A stretch of DNA of 64,000 nt from Limnephilus marmoratus. Its lineage: Eukaryota > Arthropoda > Insecta > Trichoptera > Limnephilidae. Below, piece by piece: positions 1 through 11,225 of this stretch. The notes under the pieces were generated by a model. It saw only the letters and a list, made by a program, of their open reading frames with translations. It had not been told where the DNA came from and did no database searches. Positions within the stretch are counted from its first letter, which is position 1. The number at the start of each line of letters is the position of its first letter. The DNA is taken from contig OU862922.1 in the NCBI GenBank assembly GCA_917880885.1, positions 22,320,627-22,384,626 on the forward strand, given 5' to 3'. The translations under genes and the position numbers were made by a program.

Positions 1-377
1 AGATGGAAGATGGAAGATGGAAGATGGAAGATGGAAGATGGAAGATGGAAGATGGAAGATGGAAGATGGAAGATGGAAGATGGAAGATGGAAGATGGAAG
101 ATGGAAGATGGAAGATGGAAGATGGAAGATGGAAGATGGAAGATGGAAGATGGAAGATGGAAGATGGAAGATGGAAGATGGAAGATGGAAGATGGAAGAT
201 GGAAGATGGAAGATGGAAGATGGAAGATGGAAGATGGAAGATGGAAGATGGAAGATGGAAGATGGAAGATGGAAGATGGAAGATGGAAGATGGAAGATGG
301 AAGATGGAAGATGGAAGATGGAAGATGGAAGATGGAAGATGGAAGATGGAAGATAGAAGATAGAAGATAGAAGATAT
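1..377. repeat. 7-bp minisatellite, GGAAGAT repeat
   Basis: About 50 near-perfect tandem copies of the heptamer GGAAGAT run from the window edge to about 350, then decay (GATAGAA variants) and stop near 377. The left end is cut by the window, so the true array is longer. Because 7 is not a multiple of 3, all three forward frames read the same heptapeptide MEDGRWK without a stop. These open frames are an arithmetic consequence of the repeat and not genes. Confidence 0.97.
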
Positions 378-394
378 ATTTAACACAAATTTAT

Positions 395-500
395 CAAAAT
401 TATTAGCGTACGCCGGGTTTTGAACACGTGGCCTAAGTTTTGCTAGTCGTGAGCCTTATATACCCATCGGCCGTGGAGGCTCTCAATTGACATGGTGGCT
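395..500 (-). repeat. tRNA-like SINE head fragment
   Basis: Read on the minus strand, the stretch has a B-box-like GTTCAAAACCC preceded by a tRNA-like arm containing GACTAGCAAAAC. Similar layouts with GACTAG or GACTACG in the anticodon-arm position occur at 5445-5560 and 11150-11225, all on the minus strand, which suggests one old tRNA-derived SINE family. The A box is degenerate and no tail is obvious, so this is a weak call. Confidence 0.35.
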
Positions 501-1379
501 GACAATTGAGTAAATTTTTTTAGAGTCAAAAGAGAACTCACACACGAGTTTTATCATCAATTAATAGATAAATCTCAACAATACTATGGTAGATAATCTC
601 AGTATCGCTCTGGTAAAATAAACACTTTTCTGATCTATCAGAATATCCACGTATCTACTACCCAAACTTTTCCTCCCCACTCTCATCAGGCTCACAACTT
701 TCCCTATAAGGGATGTCAACGATCTACTGGCTCCGGGTAATTGTGAACTGGCCATACTCGCATAACAATCAAAACAAAAAGACTTATTAGGCGCCTACCC
801 ACAAACTGGTTATTATTTACATTGTTGTCCGGTAGATATCGCTAAAGATGTAAAATGGATTTCCAAGCAATAATACGATACTTTAAAGTTCTAGTGGGAC
901 TGTTTAAAGTCATGTTTCATGATTCAGTACTTTTATAAAGTCAAAATCAGGTTATTTTACAATCACTAAATATTTTGATTAAATTTAATGTTAATCAAAT
1001 CCTGAAGTTCCTCGTGGAATACGATTAGCGTGTTTTTATTTTATAGAATCCTGTTTTAATAAAAACTTAGTGAGATTGATGATGGTCATTCAGAATTAAC
1101 GATTATTTTTCCTTAGTTCTTCTAAATAAAAAAAGCAAAGTGCTGTGGAGCGAGTTTTCAAGTTTTTTTAAATCTTTTCATCTGCCTTCTCTTTCAAATA
1201 TGCGTAATTCTGAATGAATGCGTGTTTGAATGGTCACCTCTTAGATTTGTGGAAACAGACGGAGATAATGTTTCGAAGAGCCAATCATGTCTGATTACAT
1301 CTAAAAGGGATCGAAATGAAAATCTAGTCTTCTTCAACGGAAGCAATATTCCGAACAGGACTTCCACGGATATGCTTGG
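501..1379. other. AT-rich DNA without recognisable feature
   Basis: There is no gene, RNA or clear repeat here. A frame from 1222 runs into the LINE fragment that follows and may be part of the same decayed element, but its sequence is not recognisable. Confidence 0.5.
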
Positions 1380-1795
1380 TAAAACTCTATCTAAAAAATC
1401 CATCAAACGGGCGGTCCGTCTGATAGATTTTTTTCTTAACAAACGGGTTGCAATCTTTAGAGCACAGGCGTCGGTCGGGAATGCTGTCCTTGTTCTACCG
1501 ATATCTCAATGGTAGATGCTGCAAGGAACTGGCGCCATTGATTCCTTCGGCATCGGTGCAACACCGGGAAGCACGCCAAACGTGCCCCCAACATTTGTAT
1601 CAGTTGACAATTGTCACGAGAATGGGTCGTTTCTACGACTCGTACTTAAGTTCAACAGCTCGGCTGTGAAACGATATGCCGGCCTTGCGTTTCCTCCCTC
1701 ATACAACATGGACCTCTTCAAGATCCAGGTTCACTCCTTCCTTTCACAAAAAGACCCTCTGATTATTTTCCGCCAAAACTAGACCAAACTGCAAG
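1380..1795 (+). pseudogene. LINE reverse transcriptase, C-terminal end, frameshifted
   Basis: This is a relic of the region after the reverse-transcriptase thumb of a non-LTR retrotransposon. The visible order is typical: KRAVRLID near 1400, then QSLEHRRRSG and LFYRYLNGRC from 1450, then a FYDSYLSSTARL motif near 1640, then FPPSYNMDLFKI from about 1690. In related LINEs of the CR1/L2/Rex type these blocks lie in one frame. Here they occupy at least two frames, with breaks near 1445 and 1670, so the copy is dead. The 5' part (endonuclease and catalytic RT domain) is absent. Clade assignment is from memory of the motif order and is tentative. Confidence 0.72.
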
Positions 1796-3350
1796 GATTA
1801 TCAAAGCGGCGGAACCAAAGTTATGGGTTTTTCAGTGGTTTGGTGAGTACATAGAAACAAAGGATGGTTGCGGCTTATATTTCAATATCTTTGGTTGCGG
1901 CTGTAAGTAGAGGCGATTTGCAGTGAATGGATGAACGATGTTCGCGACACTTTTGCACCATGATCGCGATACTATTAATGATTCTTTGTCCATGGCCCAT
2001 CTATTTGTTTTTAGGTTTTCCCATCACATTTGTGTATATCCTCTTCAACAACCGAGGACGACATTGCGTGATGATTAGCCGCGAGGTTTGCTCTGCATAG
2101 TCACAACTAAATGTCGTACATACTAAGAAGAAAAAAAAAATATTATGTATATTCTCTGAAGTCGCATTGAAAGTGAGCCAGTCATGGTATTCAAGGGACG
2201 GAAAAATATAATGCAAAGATACAGACACAATACATTGAAAGTACGTGGATATCAAGGACGTGCTTCGTGCAGGTCAGTTCAACGCACCAACAAACTGGAT
2301 AAATGAATATGCGCGGAAGTGGCTAATGAGTGATTGGAAATCGTGATAAATGAATGTCTACTTGTCTACAATATAAATATATTATAGTTAAAAATTACCA
2401 GTTCGTCTAGAAGGGCGAAGTCATGTGGAAATGCGCTAGGAAGTTTAAAAATTTGAACAAAAAAGATTTTGCTGAATTATTATTTCAGATTTGAGAACTT
2501 TTTTTGCGCCAATCTGATTTGAAGTTGAATACTCGTACTCGGACTATTTAAATTGGGACTTTCATCAGACAGTTTGAAGTAGATTGACGATCTAAAAAAA
2601 AATTATAAATACGAAATGGATGAGAGAATATTGTATTTGCCCCCCGCTCCATCCAGGCACCTACATTTTTTCGCCCTACAGTCTTATCACAAAGAAACCT
2701 GTTTGGTGCTCCTTGAAAAAACATTCACGGCTTCATTTAAAAACAATAAATTTGTAGGAATAATAACAAAAGAAGGTGCCATTGGCAGAAAGGGCGTGAT
2801 ATATTAGTAGTTCACTAACTAACAATGATTGGTGGCTTGCCACGCCGCACTTACCTCCGACACCGCGTTTTATTCCGGACGAAACAGGAAAACAATCATT
2901 TGTTTTTGGTCGAAAGCGTTCATGGCTTCACCTCCTCCACCAGACAGCAAAATATAGTATCTTATACTTGTAGTATATTATACTTATATGATTCCGAGAA
3001 TATCTGTGTGATATTTTGGTATATTTGATATCCTCTTTACCAGGAGAACACAAACGTAGAAGTGGTCCGTACCTGATGAGTTTCAGTAGAGAAGTCTCGT
3101 TTTCTGATAATTTCCGCTTGGCTGCACCGGCACTCAGCTCACAAATCAGCTTCGGAAGGCAGGCATTCTTTATGGTAGCTATGACCTCCGACCTGCTCTG
3201 GCCACCTGCAACAAGAATAATTTTCTTACATTAGCAACAATCAGAAATAGGTACATTTTAGTTCTTACTAATTTTATTCCCAAACGGGAAATACTAGCAA
3301 AATTCAAGAAGCATCAGTTATTATTACGCTAACGTCTGTACGGTTGAAAT
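1796..3350. other. Unannotated AT-rich DNA
   Basis: Several short open frames occur (for example near 2616-2807 and 2825-3028), but none shows a recognisable motif, consistent codon use or splice context. I see no confident repeat. Confidence 0.5.
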
Positions 3351-3354
3351 TTAA

Positions 3355-3770
3355 GGCTCCGCAACCGGGCCCGAAAAGAAAAAGATGGAGAGATACGAAA
3401 TTACGAATGTTAGATGAGAGCGCTAACATTTACAGCGACAAAATCGAAGCGAAAATTGCGAAAATGTTTAATAAAACACGACTCGTTTAAAATAGAGCAA
3501 AAATCTCGCGGGCATTGTCTTAAACAGCATTTAAAGAAACACTGTGATTGTTTTTCATACATATAACTTGTAAAATAACTGAAACAAACTCGTTTATAAT
3601 AATTTTTGGAGCATACTTTGCGATTTTTTTCTATCGAGGGAATTTTATATAATTTGCGTTCCGGCGCGGGCAATATCTTCAAGAAAAACATAAATTTTTT
3701 AGGAGCTTTAAAACTTAACGTGTTTAAGGGAGATATGTAAGAAATCGGTAGTAATTCGGGTAGCGGGACC
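3355..3770. mobile_element. TTAA-flanked MITE (piggyBac-type), copy 1
   Basis: A 416-bp non-coding unit is bounded by TTAA on both sides (3351-3354 and 3771-3774). Its ends are imperfect inverted repeats: GGCTCCGCAACC on the left, and GGTCCCGCTACC read inward from the right. A second full copy lies at 43924-44359 and a reversed partial copy at about 12415-12530, so this is a mobile family. TTAA target duplication is the hallmark of the piggyBac superfamily, and the absence of any transposase makes it a MITE. A 137-codon minus frame across it is chance: it is not conserved in copy 2. Confidence 0.8.
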
Positions 3771-4066
3771 TTAAGAGCCCGGCTGAGAATGTAACTCTGA
3801 TGCCGCGCCGTACGCAAAACCATCTTCGTACTTGAAGTTTCTTAGAAGCTACTTTTGTAATTTGATTTCGAATTCAAGAATTCGTCAAAGGATGGCGCCG
3901 CTTACGTTAGCAGATCGTATGAGGACGTGCCCCTGGCAGGTATAAGTACTACGGTTCTGTAAATTTGAGTATCCTCCGAAAATGGAAAGATTGACGGTAA
4001 AACGTAGAGTTGTGAATAATAGTATCACGCGGCTATATATTACATAAGACATGACGTCACTGCCTG

Positions 4067-4102
4067 TCGCGGTTACTTTGTCGCGGTTACTTTGTCCCGG
4101 TG
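4067..4102. repeat. Short tandem repeat, GTCGCGGTTACTTT unit
   Basis: Two adjacent copies of the unit TCGCGGTTACTTTG occur (from 4068 and 4081), followed by a related TCCCGGTGAC. The flanks 3775-5170 otherwise show no gene or clear element. Confidence 0.6.
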
Positions 4103-5172
4103 ACTAGCTGTCACTGGATCACAGTGGATCCGAGGAACCGGCTATTTTTGGAACAAGTTCCTGTCGTATTTATAAAATGGTCACCAATACTCAACGAAAA
4201 GTCGGCCGGCCTCATAATTAATATCCAATCAGTCTAATCAATTTCCAAATGAAAAACACCCCAGAAAAACAAAATAATTTAGAAAAATGCTTTACACAAT
4301 TATCTACAATGTAAATGTATTCAAAGAGTATTCACTGAGCAATGTAGAGGCAATATAGTTACTGAGCAACGTTTGCATTGTGTAATTTGACTATTAAAAA
4401 AAAACAAGCTGTAAAGGGTAATAATTTGATTAATCATGGATTTGTCTTGTACTAAATGATGCTTTAGCTGGGAATATGAACATGATGAATAATCCGTAGA
4501 CGGAGGTCAATATTCATGGGCAATAGCTGGTAATAGACGGTTTAAGAAATCAAAGTCATGGGAAGATTTTGCGCAGAATGCGTTTTCGGTTATCATAGTC
4601 GTTCTTATTTAAAAACAATATTTTAGAGACTCATCAGGTGTCGCTTGTACCTTAGCAAAAAGGGTTGTGTGACATTAAGACGAATAATGGAGCTAAGACG
4701 AATAAGGGTCAAAGTTACATAAACGTCAATAGCAGAATTTTGTTTTATTTTTATACCAACTGCTCCTAACCGCCTGGAGCAACTAATCAACTGCTCCCGT
4801 CCTGAGCCATGGGGTCTACGGCATTTCCCATGGGGGCATGTTGTAAGGTTGAAGGTAAGTGGGGAGGGGTGGGAAATGGGGCAGAGGAAATTGTAGAAGT
4901 ACCTGGCTAATCAGATCTAGTCACCTTTAAAACCTTTAATTTTTGATTTTTTTATTCTTAGTATATTTAAATTGCAAAGATATAGTATATTGTCCTTCAC
5001 GCTAGGAGTTCACCTGTGTCATAGAGGACATTTTTCAATTTTAAATTATAAATTTTATATCGTAGATAGTAAAACAAACAGTCTTAAGCAACATTTCAAT
5101 TCTGAATCATAGTCTTACACCAGGGCAATTCTGAGTATCTTTCACTCCGGAAAGTGTCGCAAACATATCTTA

Positions 5173-5250
5173 TATTATTTTATTTATTTATTTAAAATTT
5201 ACGGCACAAAGTGCCATTTACAAACATGTGTTATTTAATATATTTAAATA
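5173..5250 (-). repeat. LINE 3' tail, (AAAT)n type
   Basis: The plus strand reads TTTATTTATTTA followed by a short AT-rich stretch. On the minus strand this is the AAAT-type tail seen at the 3' end of other LINE copies here (for example 48062 onwards). No coding part is attached, so it is probably a severely 5'-truncated copy. Confidence 0.35.
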
Positions 5251-5444
5251 GTCGTAGTACAGTGAAGAAAGATTTTTTTTTAAATTTCTCATGACAAGAG
5301 AAAAAGAGAAAAAATTTCTAACAACTAATGAAAACTTTAAAAGGATACAATGAAATAAAAATAAATCAAACTTGTTATGAAGTAACCATTATTTAATGTA
5401 CTTAATTTTAAATGATTAAATTGTGAAAACCCAAATCAATCAAA

Positions 5445-5560
5445 TAAAATTTATTTGCGTACCCCGGGAGCTGAACCTGCAACCTTCTGATCGCTAGTCG
5501 AGAACCTTGCCCCTCGATCACGGAGGCCTCGTCGATTTAAAATACGTAAATCGATGTACG
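5445..5560 (-). repeat. tRNA-like SINE head fragment
   Basis: On the minus strand there is a tRNA-like arrangement with a B-box-like GGTTCAGCTCCCGG and an anticodon-arm sequence CTCGACTAGCGATCAGAAGG. It resembles the heads at 395-500 and 11150-11225. Confidence 0.4.
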
Positions 5561-5639
5561 GGTAATGTAAGGTAAGGCCGATCGAGGTGACCACTCGGGA
5601 AAATAATTCAAAAAGTAAAAAAATAAATATCAGAAGATG

Positions 5640-5998
5640 CCCGACTAAAGAAGAAACAGCTCGCAGAAATGGTTAGAGTATCAGATAAAAACCATTTTCA
5701 AAATTCTTCACGACCATCTTGGCGGGACCAAAGTCAGCGCAAGATGGGTGCAGGGAATGCTCACGCCACGCAAAAACAACAGCGCGTGGAGTCTTCTCGT
5801 GCATTTTCGGACCTCTATAGGGAAGACAAAGATGAAGTGTTGGCTCAAATTGTTACTAGTGATGAAATTTGGGTTCATCATTATGAACCTGAGTCTAAAC
5901 AAAAAACCAATCCTCGCGATGTGTTGAGAAAATGTTTCCATTACCTTGGTGTAAAAACTTGGAAAAAATCCAAGCTGCTTATGTTGGAATGTTGGTAG
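5640..5998 (+). pseudogene. mariner-family transposase fragment
   Basis: A cut-and-paste transposase relic. The frame from 5669 contains QKQQRVESSRAF followed by IVTSDEIWVHHYEPESKQ, the block carrying the first catalytic aspartate of mariner (DD34D) transposases. Upstream, the expected helix-turn-helix end and an LTPR-like segment are readable only by changing frame (breaks near 5690 and 5765). After PESKQK the sequence diverges, and the second and third catalytic aspartates are missing. No terminal inverted repeat pair is visible, so it is a truncated, dead copy. It belongs to a different mariner subfamily from the one at 12886-13832, judged by sequence. Confidence 0.8.
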
Positions 5999-6640
5999 GT
6001 TATTTGTTTGATATCCTCCTTATCAAACGCATTACACTATTACCTGGGGGTTCCAGCCATGATATTATGCGAAATACTATTTTTTTCGGTTCAGATGGTT
6101 GCTGTTTTGGAAGCGTCAAAACTGACAGATTCTAGCAAAAACCTTAGATTGCTCGCAATAATTGTATACAGGTATCTCTTTGTTATACAGAATTATATAG
6201 GAAGATTGCGAGTATCTCGAAGCCAAACGAAAGTGAATGGCAGTGCCATTAAATATGCAGTGAATGCCTCATGGCTAACTTGAAGCCTTAAATGAATTAA
6301 TATCACGTTATATCCATTTCTGCGTTTTGCAAACAAAAACAAGAAGAAATATTTAAATTAATGGCAAGACCGTAAAAAGTATACTCTGTACTATGAGTAA
6401 CAACTACCTACGCGATTTGATTAAAGGTAAGTCGGTGCTTTCTTCTTTTACGAAAAATTATGTATTATTTTACTTAGATGGTGGATGATTCAATATCAAT
6501 TTAATCCAATTTATGCATCTATTTAAAAAACATAACAAATTTAATATTTCAAAGCGTTTTTAGAAGAGAGAAAATATTTAAGATAAAATAAGCAGATTTA
6601 AACTAATGGCAACAATATGTAGGTAGAACTATGAGTTGTA
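5999..6640. other. AT-rich DNA without recognisable feature
   Basis: Open frames at 5932-6135 and 6008-6283 carry no family motif. No repeat structure was recognised. Confidence 0.4.
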
Positions 6641-6644
6641 GAAC

Positions 6645-7075
6645 TCATTTCATTTTTAAAAATTTAATTAAAATTAAATTTGATAATGTTATTGGCACGA
6701 CCGACTGGCGTGACCATTGGCAAGTAGTTCTGCAAGCCGGGAGATAAAACAGTCTATTCTGTCGGTAATGGATAAAACCATCGGGAATATGGAAACTAAT
6801 GCTCTCCATGATAGTCGAGTTTTCGAACCATCCACGAATCAGTCTGAAGAAATGTGTTACAATGAACACATCCCTTCTGACCCGTATATGGTTCATACCG
6901 AGCATGCCCAAGAAAAAGTCGGTAGGGTAGTGCCACGGGTAGTGCCATACTCTCTCAGGTAGAGAAATCTGTTCTGAATCTTCTCCAACATGAGGGAATA
7001 CTTCATTTGGGTGCGGGCTTCAAGCTAACGATCCACTCTCAAGCCTACTCCTAATCAAAGCATTGTATAGAACTG
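6645..7075 (-). pseudogene. LINE reverse transcriptase C-terminus (Jockey/CR1-like)
   Basis: The decayed end of a non-LTR retrotransposon protein. On the minus strand the sequence runs from an EKIQNRFLYLREYG block (about 6990-6940) into a GMLGMNHIRVRRDVFIVTHFFRLIRGW block (6911 downward) and then a RLFYLPACRT block (about 6745). This is the post-RT region in which a basic RR-D motif, a short helical K-L-L-N-G-like element and an R-L-F...R-T-N element follow one another. Related copies lie at 18352-18760 and 48172-48790. The intact-looking stretches are separated by at least one frameshift (near 6915), and the catalytic palm is absent. AT-rich sequence left of 6645 probably belongs to its 3' UTR. 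Confidence 0.7.
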
Positions 7076-7503
7076 TGAGAACCCGAGTGTTTGGCTTGCT
7101 TAAAATATATATTTAATCGCATAATCTAAGTGAGTCTTTATACATTAAAAATATTCCTCGTGTGTTTCATGTTGTTTTGTGCAAACACTGCCAATACGAA
7201 TATATAATTGGTCATTTCAATTAAGGAGCATTGTTCGTATTCATCGTCTTACCGTTTGAAAAATTAAAACACCTTTGGCGGGTATGTACCTATATGAAAA
7301 CTTCCTTACCGGTTTTTCCCCACCTTCGCACGTCTAGTTGAAGTATGAAACAATGTTAACTATCAGGATATGCTTTGTGCAATTATTTATTTTTCCAAGG
7401 TTGAGTAGATTGCCTGTCAATGCTGCGATATGTTTTTTTTATTAACTTTATAAACTGGTGGTACGACTTATCGACGCAGAGTAATGTTTTTTGCTTAACG
7501 TAC

Positions 7504-7535
7504 TTTTTTTACATTAGCTCCATACAAGAGGCTCG
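7504..7535 (-). repeat. Retroposon-A tail remnant
   Basis: The plus strand shows TTTTTTTACATTAGCTCC, identical to the A-rich 3' end of the retroposon-A family (see 10747-11135). The similarity stops after about 30 bp, so this is a heavily truncated copy. Confidence 0.45.
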
Positions 7536-7569
7536 GTTTGGAGCTCGGTGTAAAAAATCTGAAGAATGA

Positions 7570-8010
7570 GAACCAACTGCAAAATTATGAATTCAATATT
7601 TTCTCATGGGATAGATTGCTAAGGAGTTTATAAGAGCTGAACGTATAGGGGATTGGCAAGCTCATTTGAATAGCGTTTGAGGAATGCTTCCTTACTTCCA
7701 CGCATTTGGAAAACTGGACTGATGATCTTCAGGTTTATGAAAGATTTATACGAGAATTTTTCACTATTTGACATTCTGATAAATTAAATTGTGGAACTTC
7801 AATGGATATGGTCACTGAGCAATCCGTAATGAAGTAAATGAAAAAAGATGGAGGTGTTGCTCGAGGGAGAAGTACGGAAGAGAGCGACATAAGTAAATGG
7901 ATTTATGGCATGCATGCAATGAATACTGTGTGTGAGAGATTAGAGGATCTCGCTAATGTTAGAATGGATACAACAGATCAGATTTGTGTATACTAAGGAA
8001 AGGTAAGCCA
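7570..8010 (+). pseudogene. Decayed transposon-associated protein of unknown function
   Basis: Three readable blocks follow each other in changing frames: IAKEFIRAERIGDWQAHL (from about 7614), GMLPYFHAFGKLD (about 7680-7725), then DMVTEQSVMK and DGGVARGRSTEES with SKWIYGMHAM (about 7805-7925). I recall this order (a DWQ-HL block, a LPYFHA-G block, then a VTEQ/IEQ-LM block and a GG-RGR-ES block) from a large multicopy family of uncharacterised insect and cnidarian proteins that travels with transposons. Stops and frameshifts separate the blocks, so the copy is dead. No function is known to me; the family identification is from memory and needs a database search. Confidence 0.5.
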
Positions 8011-8284
8011 ATTGGTGCGGTAGAACTGCTGAACATAGGGAAATTCATACGTCTAGTGGCTGCTCTACATTCTCGGCGAGATGTCTCGACAATATTATGT
8101 TGGTTATGTCCGTTGGATGTGCAGTAACATCGGTGGCTTCCTTAGAAAAGAAAGAGAAATAGAGGTCACCCAGAGAAGGTATGGGCTGACGACCTGAATA
8201 GAAAGGTGAGATTCGCGAAGAATCAGAAAAACAACATTTGACATTTGAGTTCGGACCATGTTCAAAAGTAGGATGCCAAAAGTC

Positions 8285-9355
8285 TTATGGTAAAAATTAG
8301 AAAGATTAAGACGATTTTTCGATTAATTTTTACGCAAATCGGTTTACATCATGACCACCAAAAAAACATGCTTTGGATAAATAGTTTCGTTTATTTTCTT
8401 ACAAAAGCAACACCAAAATGAGACCTAGAGGAAAATAATTTCTCTCAGGGCCTGGGTCATCTTTGGGGGTGCTGTGTGAAGGGTTTTTGAAAAGAAAGGA
8501 AGGAGATTAATTTTTTGGGGAAGGAAAAAGGCACGGATGGTAGGAATCTAGCGGTCAGTCGGTCAAAGAGTGACAAAAGTATGAATCCATCCTTCTCAAG
8601 GCGATGAGTCGAGAGAGACCTGCTGGAGAAGCCAAATGATCTCCCTCACTCTTCCGATCCGGCCTACCACGCAGTAAATGGGCAGTCGCATCCGCTGCCA
8701 AACCTCACCCCATGATCCCGGGCACCCCTACTAAGTCACCAAGCGTAGCGAATCAGTATGGCTAAGGTGTTGGTTATCCAAAAAATGGTTCCCGGGGCAG
8801 CGCTACCCAAACCCGCCTCCCAAATTGAAAATTCAAACAAAGAAAATTTCTTTATTTGAATTTTAATACGATTATATGACTAAGATTATCTTTGATAGTC
8901 TCCAGCTATTAAGTTTTTTCTTTCTTATAAAATTATATACAAAATAAACAAAAACCACTTTTGTGCTAAATTCAACTGTACTAGACTCTGTTTACCAAAC
9001 GATTTTTATGCCTATTGCTTAAGATGAATATATACGTGAAATCCTATTTTGATTAATCTTTACGATGAATCGGCTTACAGTATGAACATCAAAAAATATG
9101 CTTCGGATAAATCGAAGCTTTTACTAGCTTTTCTATGTATTGGAATTACAATAAAATTATTATTTACGTAACAAAAAATATAAGCGTAAACCACCAAAAA
9201 AATGTTTTTTCATGACTTAATTATGAAGTAATACAAGAAACAATTTTTTTAAATGCCCCTTTATGGCTAAGACTATTTTTGAGGTTTTCCATGTTCTAAC
9301 TTTTTTTCGTTCTTATAAAATTATGCACAAAATAAATAAAAAAACACTTTTTCAC
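8285..9355. repeat. Diverged direct repeats
   Basis: Two AT-rich units are repeated. A block around 8325-8385 (TACGCAAATCGGTTTACA...ATGCTTTGGATAAAT) recurs at about 9055-9115, and a block around 8870-8960 (CTTATAAAATTATATACAAAATAAA) recurs at about 9260-9340. This suggests an old duplication or two copies of one element, interrupted by the retroposon at 8412-8827. Confidence 0.5.
8412..8827 (-). mobile_element. Retroposon-A copy 1
   Basis: One of five longer copies of a ~0.4-kb dispersed family (others at 10747-11135, 28791-29142, 37131-37528, 39515-39926). Shared landmarks on the plus strand are a GAGGAAAATAATT...CTCAGGGCC hairpin segment, GTCATCTTTGGGG, GATCCGGCCT, CATGATCCCGGGCACCCCT, AAGTCACCAA and a terminal CCTCCCAAATTG. 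This copy is missing the T-tract/ACATTAGC end. Orientation is assigned from the other copies, whose minus strand ends in TAATGTAAAAAAA. Confidence 0.75.
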
Positions 9356-9359
9356 TTAT

Positions 9360-10746
9360 TAGCCTCGTGCAAATAAGACGTTCGATTTTAAAATTTTGCA
9401 GGGATGAGATTCGAAATACTCGTATTTCTCTAAGGGCGTTTAACCAGCCAGCGGCCGAAAATTCACATTTTGTCGGAAGATGCTCTTACGATCGTACAGG
9501 GCGGTCCCAATGAGAAAGATTAATTATTCTACGTACCAGTTTTTTTAAAATCATAACTCAATATCATACCTACATCCAAAAATTCTGAAAGGCGTGATGA
9601 TAAAAACTATTTAAATTATGTACTTTTTGTAATTAATTTTGGATCATTATCATTTTTTAATAATGTCTAAGCAAAATAAGAATGTAAAAAAATCTGAATC
9701 TGAATTATATCCGAGATATAAGAGTTGTAAGTGCGGAAATAAATACACAAATGGACCAATTTTCGCCAAGAAACACATGTAAGTATATATTCTTTAATGA
9801 TTTTTTTTAAACTAAAATCTTTTTTGAAAATTTAACAAATCTGCCAACGATCTATGGTATACCCTTATTACACTAAAAACAATTTGTTTCTTTCAAAATT
9901 TAAAACATACGTTTACTAGATAAAAGAACAATCCTTCGAAATCAATATATATTTTTTTGTGGAAAAGAGTCAACACGTCTAAAATCTGATTTAAAAATTA
10001 CATATTTCTGGTTGTCTCTGGTTATACCCTCTTAAAGTCGTGGTAATACAAGGCACACTAAGAAAATACATATTTTTGGATTGTGTATTTCTTATACGAA
10101 ATCTTACCATCGCGGATTTCAGTACAGCCTCTGCTAACGCATTTCGAATACTAAAAACAAGGAAAAACAGCGTAGTTAATAATATTATGCCTACTGATAT
10201 GGGAATTTCATACACAGTTACATCCTCCGGCAGGAGTCAACAAACCCTTGGTGGGGATTTCACGTTATTTTACGCAGTTTGCATTTTTAATTTAAATAAT
10301 GCAAATTCAGTCAACTGACCTCATCAAACATGGATAAAATATTTATCTCGTCGAGTAATAAATGCATTTAAGTAGCACTCAGCAGCGTATCCTTCGAATT
10401 TATTTTTTGTGGAATTTTTTCAAATAAAGAAAAAAAGGTGTTCCAAATGGGCTATCCGGGCTATAACTAGCACCATTGAGAGATCGTACGTGAATTCATC
10501 GTTCTAATTAGTATCTTCTGTCTTTTTCGTTTTAAAACAAGACGTGTGAGAAAAAAGAGGACGCACTGGATGACGTCCGTGCTAGCTTTCCTTGGACATT
10601 ATAGCATTTTCAAACAAGGTTTCCACTCTGAATGGTGTTCTCTTACCACGACGATACTGGGAGTTTCTGACTTTCTGGAACATACACAAATATTCTATAT
10701 TAAAAAAAATTAGATATCATCAATGATATCATATGTTAGACAAAAC
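9360..10746. other. AT-rich DNA, no recognisable feature
   Basis: The short frames at 9991-10318 on both strands overlap each other and carry no motif. I see no gene or structured repeat. Confidence 0.4.
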
Positions 10747-11135
10747 TTTTTTTTACATTAGCTCCACACTGGAGGCCCTAAGAAAAAAAAATCCTTTAAG
10801 GCCTATGTCATCAAGGATGCTGCGTGGAAGGTCTTTTACGGGAAAGGAAGGAGAGGAAGTCCTGGGAAGGAAAAAGGTAAGAGGGGTGGGTAGGAATTTG
10901 GGAGTCAATGTGTCCAGGAATAACGGACATATGGGTGCCCGCCGATGGGTCAAGAGAGTCCAGCTGAAGAGGTCTAGTTTAGGTCTCCCTAAACCAGTCT
11001 CTCCTGATCCGGCCCGCCACGAAGTTGGCGGGCAAACGCATTCGCCGCTAAGACCTAGACAAACCTCACCCCATGAACCCGGAAACCCATCCTAAATAAC
11101 CAAACTTATCGAACCACTTGGGGTGACCTATGGCG
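10747..11135 (-). mobile_element. Retroposon-A copy 2
   Basis: Plus-strand order: T8 ACATTAGCTCCACAC, GGAGGCCCTAAG, GGCCTATGTCATC, a G-rich middle, GATCCGGCCCGCCACGAAG, CCCCATGAACCCGGAAACCC, TAAATAACCAAAC, GGGGTGACCTATGGC. Read on the minus strand, the element carries a GGGTTCATGGGG segment that resembles an RNA polymerase III B box and ends in GGAGCTAATGTAAAAAAAA, an A-rich tail. It encodes nothing: the 120-codon plus frame across it has no motif. I read it as a SINE-like non-autonomous retroposon. Confidence 0.78.
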
Positions 11136-11149
11136 TGGACCAAGGCACA

Positions 11150-11225
11150 TTAAATTGCGCTATCCAAGATTTGAACCTACGGTTTTAGAATTCGTAGTCG
11201 AGAGTCTTCACCGTAAGACAACTAC
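11150..11225 (-). repeat. tRNA-like SINE head fragment
   Basis: On the minus strand: GTAGTTGTCTTACGGTGAAG, then CTCTCGACTACGAATTC, then a B-box-like AGGTTCAAATCTTGG. This is the same plan as 5445-5560. Confidence 0.45.

Noticed and set aside
3..370. Three 117-codon frames repeating MEDGRWK
   Set aside because: They are forced by the 7-bp minisatellite and are identical in all frames. This is not a gene.
3410..3823. 137-codon minus-strand frame
   Set aside because: It lies across a TTAA-flanked MITE. The second copy of that MITE does not keep the frame open, so it is chance.
10733..11095. 120-codon plus-strand frame
   Set aside because: It runs antisense through retroposon-A, and other copies of the family do not preserve it.
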